NCBI GenBank assembly: GCA_945910005.1
Contig: OX246741.1
Location: 41,031,180-41,095,179 of the forward strand
Origin: Isoperla grammatica
Lineage: Eukaryota > Arthropoda > Insecta > Plecoptera > Perlodidae
Length of the DNA stretch: 64,000 bases
Reading direction: 5' to 3'
Shown piece after piece: positions 1-12,049 of this stretch (the first letter of the stretch is position 1; each line of letters starts with the position of its first letter). The notes beneath the pieces are model-generated. The model was not told where the DNA came from and ran no database searches. It was given only the letters and a program-made list of their open reading frames with translations. Position numbers and translations under genes: made by a program.

Positions 1-1490
1 TCAACTGACATCATGTAATAGTTGTTAAAGACGTATAGGCTATCAAATAAGAATCAAAATCTGAAATAATCGTGTTTGTTTGGGTGCCGCAACTTGTCTC
101 TAACTTGGCACAATGTGTTTTAACTGACACATGTATACTTGTTAGTTAAGTCCAGACAAGAACCTATCAGAGATTGTCCCAAGGTCTCCTACGCTGCACC
201 ATTTGAAGTAATGCATGTCGTGATGTTCTTGTATTAGGGCCTGGATTATATACCTGATTTATCTATGATTGCCAGATCAATCTATGTCATGTTGTTTCGA
301 AAGCTGACAAGATTATTAGGTGCTCTTATGTGAGTGCATGGAGGTTAATCGAGACGATGGGTGGTGTTTTACGCGCACAATGGTTACATTATACAATATA
401 CAGGCTTGCCAAAAACTTGATATATAGACACAATGTTAGCATGACATATAAACACATGCTAGAGTTGTGATGTCTAATTATGTAAATATGGACGTGGCAA
501 ATGGGTGTAGTCTCATAAGAAAACCGTACAAAATTATAATTTGTTAATCGTATCGCAAAAATGTCACACCAATCGGAACAGTGAGAAAGTCGCCTATGGG
601 TTTCGTAAACTCTATACACACTTTATGAGAAATGTATTATATTGTATTCAATGTGGTTATTTTGATAATGTGAATTTGCTTCGATTAATTGTACAGATAT
701 TATTTCGTATTTCTATAATTTCGTTTCTTTTAACTGTGTATAATTATGCGACCGTTTTGTATCAGGTTGAAGAGGGCAATGTAGGCATACTCTATATCTA
801 TATTGGACTTGAAATAAAATAACTAAATTACTACAATTACGAACCCACTAGTACGATATAAGGCTGGAGGGAAGGGAACTACAGAAGCTTTGTTTGTAAG
901 CAATGGACGGCTGTGATGCCTGGTTCATTCAGCAGCTTCGATTTGAATAAAGTAGTGCAAGTTATCTTACAACCTGCAGTGAAGAAGTCCAATATAACCA
1001 GGCGTTATGCAATTAGAAACTACCCCGCCCACAGAGAACCCAATGTTGGTCTCGAGTGGGCAGAAAACAACACAAGTTAGGTGATTTATTTCCTTAATGA
1101 CCAAACCAATCTAGAGATTTGTGTAACGCGGCGGTTTTAACACCTCCGAAGTGAGAGTGGACCATGATGAGAGTGGACCGACTCGTGGGCCGAGGTCACA
1201 GGGGTGAACGATGTCGTCAGTGTTGACAACGTGACGGGAATAAACATGGCTACAGGTTGACAACATAGATGGGCGTTATTTTGTCTGGCGGGTAAGATTA
1301 GGTTGGCCCTACCTATGATCCAGCGCTTGGCATGGTTCAGTTTTGACGTTAGTTCACAGGACGCTCATTTTAAGCCATAAATAAAAACAAATAGTCACGT
1401 TTTGCGAATTTGTAAAATCCCTACAAAGAGCATTCTAATGATTCTTTAAAGATTGGTTTTCTCATTCTAACTATTATAATTTTAATATTT

Positions 1491-1554
1491 ATGTAATAGA
1501 TTGCATTCGATTCAATATATTTATGTAATAGATTGCATTCGATTCAATATATTC
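1491..1554. repeat. 32-bp tandem duplication
   Basis: ATGTAATAGATTGCATTCGA followed by TTCAATATATTT occurs twice head to tail, starting at 1491 and 1523. Confidence 0.9.
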
Positions 1555-2352
1555 TGTAATTTTTCATATGCAAGAACAGTATTTTGGCTTCGCTAAAAAG
1601 CAAAGAAATAAAAGAAAAACGTTTTCCAGTCGAGACAAACACTTCCAACAATAGTTCCACATACATCCAGCCTTCAACTGTTGTACTAATACAACTACTA
1701 AACCTAGACTCACAACCGTAAATACAACTTACGCATCTGCACTTATTATTACCACACAATGTGAATGTTTAACATTTTACACGATTACACAAGTGTATAA
1801 TCTGTGTGCGTGGATGCGTAGGTGGGAGCGGTAGATGGAACATTCATTGTAATAGTATGATGTTGTGAAATGACGTTTCACTACTTTGTAGCGTCATCCT
1901 TCGAGGGTCTATAATTTGTATCATTACAATCTTTAAGCATGTATTAGTGAGGCGGGTGGTTATTGTAAGGTTGAATTTTACATAATTGTCGTTGCACATC
2001 GTCTTTTACTTCTAGCTAACATCTTGAATCTTGAAAATACCAAGGTTTGTATAAAGATAATCCCCCCTAGATGGATGAAATTACAATGAGCACCTAGCCT
2101 AGCCTGTATGACATCACTAATCGATGTAACTATTGCCGTAGCTCTAATAGCTCCATGGGAAGTAGCTATTTTATACTTATCTTATTCAGTTCTACAACGA
2201 AATGAATAGGAATAGGCAAATCAAATAATATTCTGACTTCTTCTGACCAAGGTCTACTGGATTTACTCCTGGCGGAGTAGGCGCTGCGCGCGCGCTACAA
2301 GCGATCTAGTGGACCTTGCTTCTGACTGGTAAGCGTCATCGCAATGTTTCTG

Positions 2353-3010
2353 TTCAGGGCACTAGCAACACCAAAAGACAACAATGGAACAAATGAATTG
2401 AACTGATGGACATACAATCAGCTGTCAAAATAATAAAAGTGCAACCATAGAAATAAAAACAAGTGTAGCAATTTAAGAGCGAAGGATACCTCTACGTCAA
2501 AAACCGCAGACAATTTTCATTTCTTAACAATATCTCAAGATTGAAACACAACATCAAAAATCTGAGACACCATAGCGCTGTGGTTTGGTAATCCCTACAC
2601 ACTGAATGATAAATATATTTAACGTTATCATCAGTATGACTGTGATGACGATTTCCTTAAATTACTAAGGAAATCGTTATCACAGTCATACTGATGATAA
2701 CGTTAAATAAATTTATCATTCAGTGTGTAGGGCTTACCAAACCACAGCGCTATGGTGTCTCAGATTTTTGATGTTGTGTTTCAATCTTGAGATATAATTA
2801 AAAAATGAAAATTTTCTGCGGTTTTTGACGTAGAGGTATCCTTCGCTCTTAATGATAGAGAACGACTAGTGAAAATTTAGTAGGTGTATTTGTTTGTTTT
2901 TTGTTTTGTTTTCCGAAGTCAGAAGAAATTATTTTTGACAGCTTGTTGTTTGTCCATCGATTCAATTCATTTGTTTCATTGTTGTCTGTTGGTGTTGCTA
3001 GTGCCCTGAA
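2353..3010. mobile_element. Foldback (palindromic) MITE-like element, about 660 bp
   Basis: Inner arms 2473-2660 and 2664-2852 are near-perfect inverted repeats meeting at a few-base centre. Outer arms (about 2353-2432 and 2930-3010) are also inverted copies but more diverged and unequally spaced. No transposase ORF is present. A small separate inverted pair (caaggtctactgga at about 2248 against tctagtggaccttg at about 2323) lies just to the left. Confidence 0.85.
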
Positions 3011-5046
3011 TTCAACTTAATAAATCACGCGAAATTATAGTAAAAAGTAAAAACATCATTCAGTTGAACACAGAAAACATCCACAACGTTTAATATAAGA
3101 AAAATTTAAATTTTGAATGTAAATACTAAATAGTATGTTCATTTACTTGCTGATAAAAACTAAACGTTTGCTTTGACTAACACACCATATGTACGTCTAA
3201 CTAACACTGTCAGAATCTGAGATCTCTCTGTACGTTCAAAGACCACTCCATTAATATTAAGATACAATTAATTATACTGGGCATCATTCCAACAACATAA
3301 ATATTTATCACAAATCTCATCTCAATCTCTGGGATATAATAAATTAAAATAAATTAATTATGGGAACAATCTTCAGTAAGTAATTAATTAATTGCTCACT
3401 TACATATGTATAACATGTAAAAACACAGCTTTCTAACCAGTAAACGTTTTTGCCCCAACATGTAAAAATAAGAGCCGGTGGTTCAATTAGCATGCCCTGC
3501 ATGCATGATACAAGTATTATGACTAATCTAGACGGGAACCCGTTTTGAACCGGTCCCTACGTAAGACGGCGTTAGTTTGTTACCCCACGGCCTATCTGTC
3601 CGGTATTTGGAGGCGGGGGAGGAAGCCGGGGAGTACTCTCTCGTATAATGCGCGTGGCGGCCATATTGGGGGCCATATTGGGGGCCACAAGAACGTGTTT
3701 GTTTGCTTTCGATGGCCAGTTCATGTCATACACTCAGACGGTATGAGCCACCGTAGATCGAAGAGTTCATACACCTCCTGGATGGTTCAGCCCTAGACTG
3801 AGACGCCCATTCAGATTCCTTCTCGAGTTTTCACAGTTATCATCGGACATCCACTGTAGCAGGTTCTACCCATGATACAATAATATTCCTGTGTGGGTTC
3901 TATCCCCATTCATCCTCAAACTCATTTCTTATTATCACCCCAGCCCTATATTCCTTCATCTGCTCTGAAGGATCAGCTCGAGAGAGCGTCCAGCAAACTA
4001 TTGCAATCTAGTATAAGTAGTAATATGACACCAGGGCATTTGAGCCAATGATTATAGACAATAGCTTCGTTTAGATGGATGGAATTTAGCAAGTCCAAAA
4101 TAAGAAACGTTTCGGTTATGAACTGTCAACAGTCAACACCCAACAATTCATTCATGTACTGTTAACTTTGTAAGAGTTTTATGCCCCGTTTGGGCCCAGG
4201 GTTCTAATTGGCTAGTGACTCTGCCGGTCGTAAGAGATGATCATACATGGTCCTCTCCTTTCTCCTAATACCACACAATTAAGTCGGGTATCTTTCCCAT
4301 CTATATTTAGCACGCTAATAAAATAGACCCAGGTGTCTCTGCCTGTCGTACGAGGCGACAAAGGGGCCGGTACTGCAAATGACGCGATAGAGAAATAATA
4401 ATGATTCGATATTTTTAGGAAGTATTTTTTACCACTTGTTGTTCGACTACTGAGATTACCGGTTTGATTTCGAGCTCGGGTACCGAGACAATGACGCAAC
4501 AAAAAACGTCGGGTGCCACAATGGCGTCGCGTCACGGTAGCGCAACATTCGAGGGACATATTATTCGAGTCTCGTAATGAGTTGGTCGCAACTGTACCAC
4601 AGTATTGGTGACGTTCAACTCTTGTTACAACCTCAAGTCGGTCTAGTAATTGTTGTTCTCGTTATGGGCCACGTGGGTTTGTTGAAAGTAATTCATTATT
4701 CTTGGTCTTCATTACCTAAAGAGTTTTCCATGTGACGTCAGAGCATTAGGTATGCATCATATAGTACACACTGGCGCATAACGCCGTGCGGAGGAGGAAA
4801 ATTACTGACACAGTAGAAAGAAGATACGGACAAAAAATGACAAATGGGTAAAACGAAGTAGCATAGATAATAAGCCTATAGTTAAATGATATACGGATTC
4901 AAAAATGGGCCCTAAATTAAGTAGTCCCTAATTGATTGTTTTCACAATGGGCAAGCGGGATGATTTGAAAGGTGCTTTATGTGAAATTATTTTTATATTT
5001 TGGATTTTACATCCCAATCTCATAGCATGGCAATGGTTATAAATAA

Positions 5047-5145
5047 GACGATGAGAAGGTAATTTATGAATGTGAAAAAACTAAAACACGTGAAATCCAT
5101 GCTAAAACGAGAATTCGAACCTGAACGCAGAAACTACGGTTAATC
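5047..5145 (-). mobile_element. tRNA-derived SINE-like copy (family S1)
   Basis: The minus strand shows CAGGTTCGAATTCTCG, close to the pol III B box GGTTCGAATCC. It is flanked by TTCTGCGTT and, downstream, CTCATCGTC. It aligns over its length with 43603-43735, which supports a dispersed family. Confidence 0.6.
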
Positions 5146-5220
5146 ATACTGAGTTGACATGTGAGATATGAGAGTGGGATGTGAGCTGTAAGTCAGGGTA
5201 TGTAATGCATGTGTACTCAC

Positions 5221-6385
5221 AGTCATCCTCTTCCTGGTTCTCAGTTTCCGCCTCCTCAAGGACTCAGTCCTGAACCCCATCCCGGTCTCTGCGCCCATGA
5301 GAGGGGACCCGTCAATGGTCGACGAGGACACATTGATGACTCCCGAGCCGGAGAGCGGCCCTTTCTGCGGCGTCGCCGTCGGGGCGATCTGGTTGAGCGC
5401 CGACTCCGAGATGGAGAAGTGCGAGAGCGGGTCACAGCTCGTAGGGGTCGCGTCCACCATCCCCTGGGGGACGCCGGAGACGCTCCACGGTCTGTCGCAG
5501 GCCTGGCGTCGCTTGGCGCGCATCACGACGTGCGGGGGTGAGCGCAAGGGGGACGTCTTGTCCCCTTGAGGGGTCACGTCCAGCGCGTCCGCAGACCCCG
5601 ACCGCGAGCACCCCAGGAGTATCTCCACCTGACGACACGTCGCGACGCTCCCGTTGAAGTCCTCCGACGACTGAGACTCTTTCTCCTCGTCAGAGTCGCC
5701 CGTCGTGTACTCCCCGCTCGCGTCGCAGCTGTCAACAGGTGGCAACGCGGACCTGTCGTCGCCCTGCAGGTGCACCTGCAACCACTCCTTGATCCTCGTG
5801 TGCTTCGCGTGGTTCGAAGACAACTTCTCGTCCCCGAATATCAGCGGTTCGAACACCCGAGCTGCCCGGATAGCCGCCGCCATTTTGTCGGGTGATGCCA
5901 CCATTTCCTCCGCTTGGATCACGAGTCTCTGAATAGACTCGCGACTGTTTCTTCTCGCACATATTTTATCTACATTTTTATACACCTCGTTGTTTTGATG
6001 GTGGCCGTTTGTCTCCACCGCGTTGTTAACATTTTGATTGTTTTCATAGACTAGTTGATGTTCCACACCCATCTCTGAGGTCTCGTCCGCGCTGAAGTCC
6101 AGCCGGACGACGAAGGAGCCCTTCTTCCCGTTGCGCGAGTGTTGTCGCAGTGACGTGGTTGTCTCGGAGGAAGAGCTCGTCTCGTTCTCTGCTTTGCCGC
6201 TAGGATCGTCGGCGCCGCACGTGAACGTCCACTCCTCCTCGGAAGATTCCTCCTGAGACTTCTCGTTCCCTGATCCGCCCGACGGACTCCCGGCTACTTC
6301 GCCCGTCTTCCTGGCGTCCTGCTCGGAGTCCGTGTCCAGGTGTTTGAAGTAGAACGTCGCGTAGTTCGGGGCCTCGCGGTTCGAC
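5221..6385 (-). CDS. klar: Exon C of KASH/Klarsicht-like protein: conserved pre-KASH region
   Basis: Large internal exon. Its first base completes a split AGG codon and 388 codons follow. The acceptor is GTTTGTTGCAG at 6386; the donor is GATGACT|GTGAGTAC at 5221/5220, phase 0. Visible blocks are YATFYFKHLDTDSEQ (about residues 8-22), an acidic run SQEESSEEEW (about 45-54), a helix SRESIQRLVIQAEEMV (about 147-162), RIKEWLQVHL (about 197-206), the acidic CDASGEYTTGDSDEE (about 220-234), and a basic tail SLRRRKLRTRKRMT at the end. The mix of short conserved helices and CDASGEYTT-like acidic segments fits the region before the KASH domain of insect Klarsicht; a nesprin is the alternative. The membrane anchor is not in this exon or anywhere to the left in the window, so at least one more exon lies outside. 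The ATG at 6072 is internal, because the frame is open without a stop back to the acceptor. Confidence 0.75.
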
Positions 6386-6648
6386 CTGCAACAAACAGTG
6401 TGGGTTACAAGAGAACTACACTATCGCGACCTGTTGTAGACAGTATTTATAGGTGTTTCAAGGGGACAGGGGATTCTCAACTAACCAATTAAAAACTAAT
6501 TTTTGACTGGCCTCCAAAGTAACACCAAAGCAACAAAATGTAAAATATTCACTTCTTTAGTCCAGTGTTTATTTTTTACAAATCTAAATGTTGATTAGTA
6601 ACAACTTTTTAGGGCGCGACAGCGGCCTTATAAGTTTGCACCAGATTT

Positions 6649-6698
6649 ATGTATGTATGTATGTATGTATGTATGTATGTATGTATGTATGTATGTAT
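6649..6698. repeat. (ATGT)n microsatellite
   Basis: About 12 uninterrupted ATGT units in intron B-C. Confidence 0.98.
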
Positions 6699-7020
6699 CC
6701 GTTCGCATTTCGCGCGCGACAAGAAAGATGTATTTATTTGAAGTAGAAGATATTAACGAATATAAATGAAACTTGTCAATAATGATCTCAGTAGAATGAC
6801 GTATGTGTTTTGTAAATCTCAATATTTTGAGCCGGGCGTAAGTACCACTAAGTGCAAGTTTTGTAAGACAACAAAATTTGTTACTTTGCACATCGCTACG
6901 GTTTTTTAAAAAATGTCTGCTATCAATTTTGCGTTATCATTATGAAACTCAAACTTGACCTGTAGTAATCCTTTGACTTTAGAATGGCGTAACATTTACA
7001 TTTCTGACATTTGTATTTGA

Positions 7021-7206
7021 GACGCTACGTGTTACAGAAAATTCATTCAATTTTAAATTGTGTTTTTGGTTTTACACTTTATGGCCAATCTGAAGTAATG
7101 TTTATGCATTGTTACGAAAAATACGCATTCATGTTGTAAATCCAGTCGTATGTGATAGAAAAAAACAAAATAATACATAAAATATTATCCAGGGGTGACT
7201 AAACAG
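7021..7206 (+). repeat. Dispersed repeat family X, copy 1
   Basis: About 186 bp beginning GACGCTACGTGTTACAGAAA and ending CAGGGGTGACTAAAC matches 9725-9909 closely in the same orientation. No coding capacity was recognised. Confidence 0.9.
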
Positions 7207-8905
7207 GTCAAGTTTTGGCCCGCATTTTGGGCTCGGCAAGATAAATGAATTTATTTCTGGTTGAAGATTGCAACCCATATTACTGATTTTTTGCATGGCA
7301 TTTGTCACTAAAGGAATGTAATAGTATGTAAATTAGCAATGCTATTGGTTGAAGGATAGATGAATAATTCTAGTTTGAACGATCCTCAGCTCAGCCTCGC
7401 GCTATAAAGAACGACAAGTGGAATGCTCGTGTTTACGTGTGCGTGGACAAAATGTGGAATGACTGTTGTAGTACACTTACGCAAATGAGTCTTCCATTGT
7501 TAGATGCCCAATTACTATTATGGCAATGCAAAAACCGAGGATTTGTCCGGTGATACAAAAAGCAGTCTGGCCCAGATCGTATGTCGCCATGCTTCAAAGC
7601 CGGATTATATGTTAGTCACTCAACGATACTACCCTTGCAAAATGCATATGGCTGTTATTGAAATAAAACCGTGAAAGTTGTAATACGGAAAACTAAAACA
7701 TGATATTAATATTACACAGAGCTGTATTTATTTGGTGTAGGCCTACACTGTAAAGTGTAGGCCTATATTACATACTAAGATTTTATTAAGTGTGTACAGT
7801 GTATCATTTTTTCTTTCTAATATTTGCGGTATGTACCCGATAGCGCAATTAGCAGGAGATTTGTATGTACGGCCGGAGTTAGAGCAGTTGCAACTTTGTA
7901 GTATACTTTCGTATGACACGACAGCGATTATCAAATTGGTTGTATTACTTTGAATATATTTATTCGTATGTATCACTGATTAATATTCGCAAGAAACCAT
8001 GCACGTACCTCTCGTAACCAGAACATCAAACGACTTGATGATAGTAGAACCTTAATTAACAATATCGGTCTCTATAGCCAAAGCTCTTGCCATTCGACAC
8101 AGAACAATAACAAAACATTTATTAAAAACAAAAATTGAAATTGAAGCAATTAACACTTAATGTATGTTTTAAAAAGCTAATAAGAAAGTGATGCCTAAAA
8201 ATAGAAATAGATGAACGTAAAATGCATAAAAAATATCTTCGGTGAAGCTTGCACTCAGCTTGAATAATTTTCGAAACGTCTCGAAAAACAAGGTTCTTGT
8301 TCACCTATCAACTATCATAAGACCTATTACTCTGATATCTGTAAGATTGTAATAGGTCGTATAGTAGGAAATAGTCGAGTTATAGGTATGCTTCTTCATA
8401 CGGTCCACTTTCTCCGCTTGTTGCATGTGATCCTCAAACCGGACAGTTGGATATAAAATAAACCCTTCCGACTTCCCCCTGTATGTATTTAATTAATTGA
8501 AGTTAATTGATATGTTGTGTGACGAAACGTCAGTAAACTGTGGCTTCACTGTAAAAGCACGCTGCCAGCTTATTGGTTAATGGCATCATGTTTAGTGGCA
8601 AGTGAATTATGAGGGTCTGTTTCATATCGGGGTCAGACACAGGAGGCGAAGAGGGAGGGGGAATCTTACCATGTGTTTATACAAAAAACGGAACATGCAC
8701 CTAAATTATCGTATAGCTCGCAGTTTTGACTGTGTCGCCGTGATAGAATTCATTTTGCCTATCTGGACACTGTTCGTCTCTATGTTCTAATGCCACAACA
8801 GTATGTAGAAACATTATCAGATTATAAATTTCAGCCCTTACATGACATGCATAAAGAAATTAATATATTCATATAGTAGAAATAGCATTCATTCTCCTTT
8901 TTGCA

Positions 8906-8998
8906 AGTCCAATTTACAGGTAAAAAATCATAATCCTAATGATGTCGGGATTGTTTTATGGGAGTTGTGTCTCAGGATTCTAATTATTTTATTTTTAA
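8906..8998 (+). repeat. Dispersed repeat family Y, copy 1
   Basis: Contains AAGTCCAATTTACAGGTAAA, then AATCATAATCCTAATG, then GGAGTTGTGTCTCAGGATTC. It aligns with about 10816-10895 at moderate identity. Confidence 0.6.
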
Positions 8999-9724
8999 TA
9001 TTATTGGTTCACCAATAATAATTATTATTTTCATAATTTTGGTATGTAGTACGTGTCTTGCCCAAAAGTCAAAGTATCAAAGCATTACGTTTTACTGAAT
9101 TCAAATTGTTTTATCGCACTTAGAACAATATCTACGAAATCTGTTATATTTATTGTTTCATGAAGTTTATGATCATTGTGCAATATGATATGTATTGTAT
9201 GATTTTTTTGATGCACTCGTTAGGCCTACCGATTTCTATGTTTCCTGGTATATCGTTTACGGATTATTGCCATGTCCTAATTTCCCCCATTTGTGTGGAA
9301 TTTCTTGTGCTGTGAAAACAGATGCCTTGTGGTCCGCGTAATGGTTTGGTCATGCTATAATCGGTGGGGCTGACTGTAAGGATCAAACTTCATCTGGAAA
9401 GTGTCACAGAATTTGTGCCTGGCCGTGGCCGTTATGGTTTCCGATATTTATGTGGCGTGAGGGGGGTTGTTTCTTAAAATCACTATGAGAACAAAATCCG
9501 TCCACATGCAGTAGTCTTCACAGCGAGTGCATGGGTGCGTGTTGACTTGTCCATGTGATTTGTATAATCGACGATCTATGAGTGTGCTATCAACATTAAT
9601 GAAGTGATTATTGGATATTGCGTTTAAGGTGTTCACTTCACCCTTGCGTGTGTGTTATATTTATTTGTCTTTGTTTGTGCACGTTGTATGAACACATGTG
9701 TAGGCCGTGTGATCGTACTTGTGC

Positions 9725-9909
9725 GACGCTACGTGTTACAGAAAATTCATACAATTTTAGAGTGTGTTTTTGGTTTTACACTTTATGGCCAATCTGAAGT
9801 AATGTTTATGCATTGTTACAAAAAATACACATTCATATTGTAAATCCAGTCGTGTGTGATAGAAAAAACTAAATAATACGTACAATTATTATTCAGGGGT
9901 GACTAAACG
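9725..9909 (+). repeat. Dispersed repeat family X, copy 2
   Basis: Same sequence as 7021-7206 with scattered substitutions (for example TACGAAAAATACGC against TACAAAAAATACAC). After the shared CTAAAC the two copies diverge completely. Confidence 0.9.
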
Positions 9910-10815
9910 GGGTTTAAAAAAAATTGTTTGTTTTTTTTTTGATCGCGATAGCGGTCGAACGAAAAGTCCGATCAATTTGAAATTTGGACCATCTACAAGC
10001 CTCGATGTGGATTTAACGTCATTAGTTTTGTGGACAAATCTGTTGAAAAGTAACAAAGTTACAATTTAATTATTACAAAGTTATTCCCAAACACAATGGC
10101 GGCAAAATGTGAGATAACCATTTTTTAGTAAATTTCTAGCCGGTCACGAATATACAAATTATAACGCGATCCGATGAGAATTGTAGGTACAAATTACAAT
10201 TTTGTATTGCTGAATTGTAGTGAAGTAACTATGACAACGAAACATCCAAGCTATAATTTATATGGACAATCGATCTTTTATTGAACAATGGCAGGAAGTG
10301 TAATAACTATAACAGTAAAAACTCAAATCTTTCCACATTTTTGTCACTTTCATTGAACTATGACGATGGCTTTGAGAACTTTTCGCCAGAAAGTTCGTGG
10401 ACATATGGACGCGCTCGTTTATCAACGCGTCAAACAGAGCGTTTTCCTAGTGTGAGTAGTCCATAAGTGCAGTATGTAGTTGAGACAGGGACTTACAAAG
10501 CCTGTCTGGAGGACTGGAGTTATAAGTAGTTCGGTAAATGAAATGGTGTACAATTCAATTTTATCCTTACATTTTGTCAATATGCGTAAACATTTATAAT
10601 GATTATCTTATCACACTTTTTAGTTTTTATTATTGGTTAAATGGCAATTTAAAATCATAGCAGAAGACCGTTTTAATATTTTAAAATATGATTCATTTTT
10701 AAGAAATGATGGGTCCTATTTACGTTTGGGGAAAATGAGCTTCTATTGTTATATACGTTCCAAATCCATTATATATATTTTTTTTAAATTGATCGCGCCC
10801 TACAGTAAATGACAT

Positions 10816-10895
10816 AAGTCCATTTACAGATAAAATCATAATCTTAATGTTGTCGATATAGTGTTGTATGAGTTGTGTATCACGATTTTAATTAA
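10816..10895 (+). repeat. Dispersed repeat family Y, copy 2
   Basis: Contains AAGTCCATTTACAGATAAAA, then TCATAATCTTAATG, then TGAGTTGTGTATCACGATTT. It matches about 8906-8998 in the same orientation with small gaps. Confidence 0.6.
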
Positions 10896-11434
10896 TGTAA
10901 TCGAATCATCGTATCAGCAGATTATTTTTAATCTCGTGGATGTTCTTTTAGAGCTAATATTACATCACCCTGGTATCTCGGAGGGCGAAATGTGTTTCTT
11001 TCAACTATTAATTTTTTAAAATATTTATTTACTTCACGTCGTTTTATAAATTATAACAAGTGACACTGTCAGTATTTGATTAGTTTGTAACATATGCCCC
11101 GGAAATGACTGGCGAGGGAACAAGGTCGCGCCAGCGACCTTGTTTAATATTGTGTATTGTTCTCAAGACATTACTGAAATACATTAATTCTGGACGGTTT
11201 TGACACTACCAGTTAACGCAACTAGTTATTACTTGTGTGACGCTCGACATTATTCACATTTTGACATCAATCACAATACCAAGGTCCAAGGAAGATGGGC
11301 TCGTAAAAGTTGCGTCACCCACAAATAATCAACATGCTACGACAAAATAGTCCGAACTATATCTCTTATAAGTACCTGTAGTTTAGTTCACAAAAATAGA
11401 TGTAGATACACTGTCACAAAACAAATTAAGAAAT

Positions 11435-11536
11435 AAGACATTCGTCACTGGCCCAAGTAGGTTTGACACTAAATGCATGTCTAGTAAGACATTCGTCACT
11501 GGCCCAGGTAGGTTTGACACTGAATGCATGTCTATG
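11435..11536. repeat. 51-bp tandem duplication
   Basis: Two units, 11435-11485 and 11486-11536, each beginning AAGACATTCGTCACTGGCCC and differing at about three positions. It lies just downstream (minus sense) of the exon B donor. Confidence 0.92.
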
Positions 11537-11684
11537 AGTCCATGCGACTTAGGTTTGATAAGATGCAGCTTATCTGCTGTCGTGTATCCTGTATATATAT
11601 CATTACGACACAAAGTGACATTCGTTACATACAAATGTGATTTCCTTTCGTGAAAAACAAACAATGGGAGATAGGAATATTTAC

Positions 11685-12049
11685 CTGTTAAAACTAGAAC
11701 CTCCTGCCCATCGCGTGGTCGATAAGACATTCTCCCCTTCCACCGACTTGGGACTGCCGATAACGAGCCTGTGCGGCGCGGCCGGTAAAGAAGCCGCCAC
11801 CCTGTCCTCCAGAGCTTGTATTTCCTCCCGCGAGACCACGTTGCGTCGCTTCTTGGAGCCGACCATGGTGCGCTCTAGTGGCGGACTCGTGTCCATCAGA
11901 CTAGGGGCGTCGCCGCCATCCTCCTCGCACGAGGCGTCGCCGTCGGCGTCGTCGGGGCGTCGGTCCACGGGGGAGGCGGCCTGGCAGAGGCGAGGGTACT
12001 TGCTGACGGGCTCCTCGTCACTCTCAGAGGCGCCGACCGAACCGGGACT
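11685..12049 (-). CDS. klar: Exon B of KASH/Klarsicht-like protein: acidic linker
   Basis: Internal exon of 121 codons plus two bases. It starts SPGSVGASESDEEP after the acceptor TTTGTTTCCAG and ends FN plus AG at the donor AACAG|GTAAATATT. The start phase (0) matches the end phase of the exon at 63110-63334. The two leftover bases match the one-base start of the exon ending at 6385, making an AGG codon. The peptide looks disordered and has an acidic stretch (DDADGDASCEEDGGD, residues 33-47). A basic cluster GSKKRRN at 64-70 could be a nuclear-localisation-like or membrane-proximal patch. A short charged helix SREEIQALEDRVAA follows at 73-86. No catalytic motif is visible. Codon use is GC-rich like the other two exons. 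It is inferred to be a spacer between the spectrin-like helix and the conserved C-terminal region. A plus-strand ORF over the same bases is a shadow. Confidence 0.7.

Larger units (their letters stand above)
1..5220 (-). other. Partial intron downstream of exon C
   Basis: Starts with GTGAGTAC at 5220 and has no recognised acceptor or coding block down to base 1. It holds a foldback element (2353-3010), a 32-bp direct repeat (1491-1554) and a SINE-like copy near 5.05-5.14 kb. Two similar short blocks at about 4228 and 4338 (CTCTGCC.GTCGTA) look like transposon debris. No KASH-like hydrophobic segment was seen. Confidence 0.55.
6386..11684 (-). other. 5.3-kb intron between exons B and C
   Basis: Bounded by GTAAAT at 11684 and CAG at 6386, with matching split-codon phases (2+1). 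It contains a tetranucleotide microsatellite, two pairs of dispersed repeats in the same order (7021/9725 and about 8906/10817), a 51-bp tandem duplication near 11.4 kb, and otherwise AT-rich unique-looking DNA. No further exon was recognised. Confidence 0.65.

Noticed and set aside
1..5140. KASH transmembrane exon
   Set aside because: No minus-frame segment shows a long hydrophobic helix followed by a Pro-rich luminal tail; the exon probably lies beyond base 1.
5209..5932. Plus-strand ORFs opposite exon C
   Set aside because: Shadows of a GC-rich minus-strand exon that has proper splice sites and motifs.
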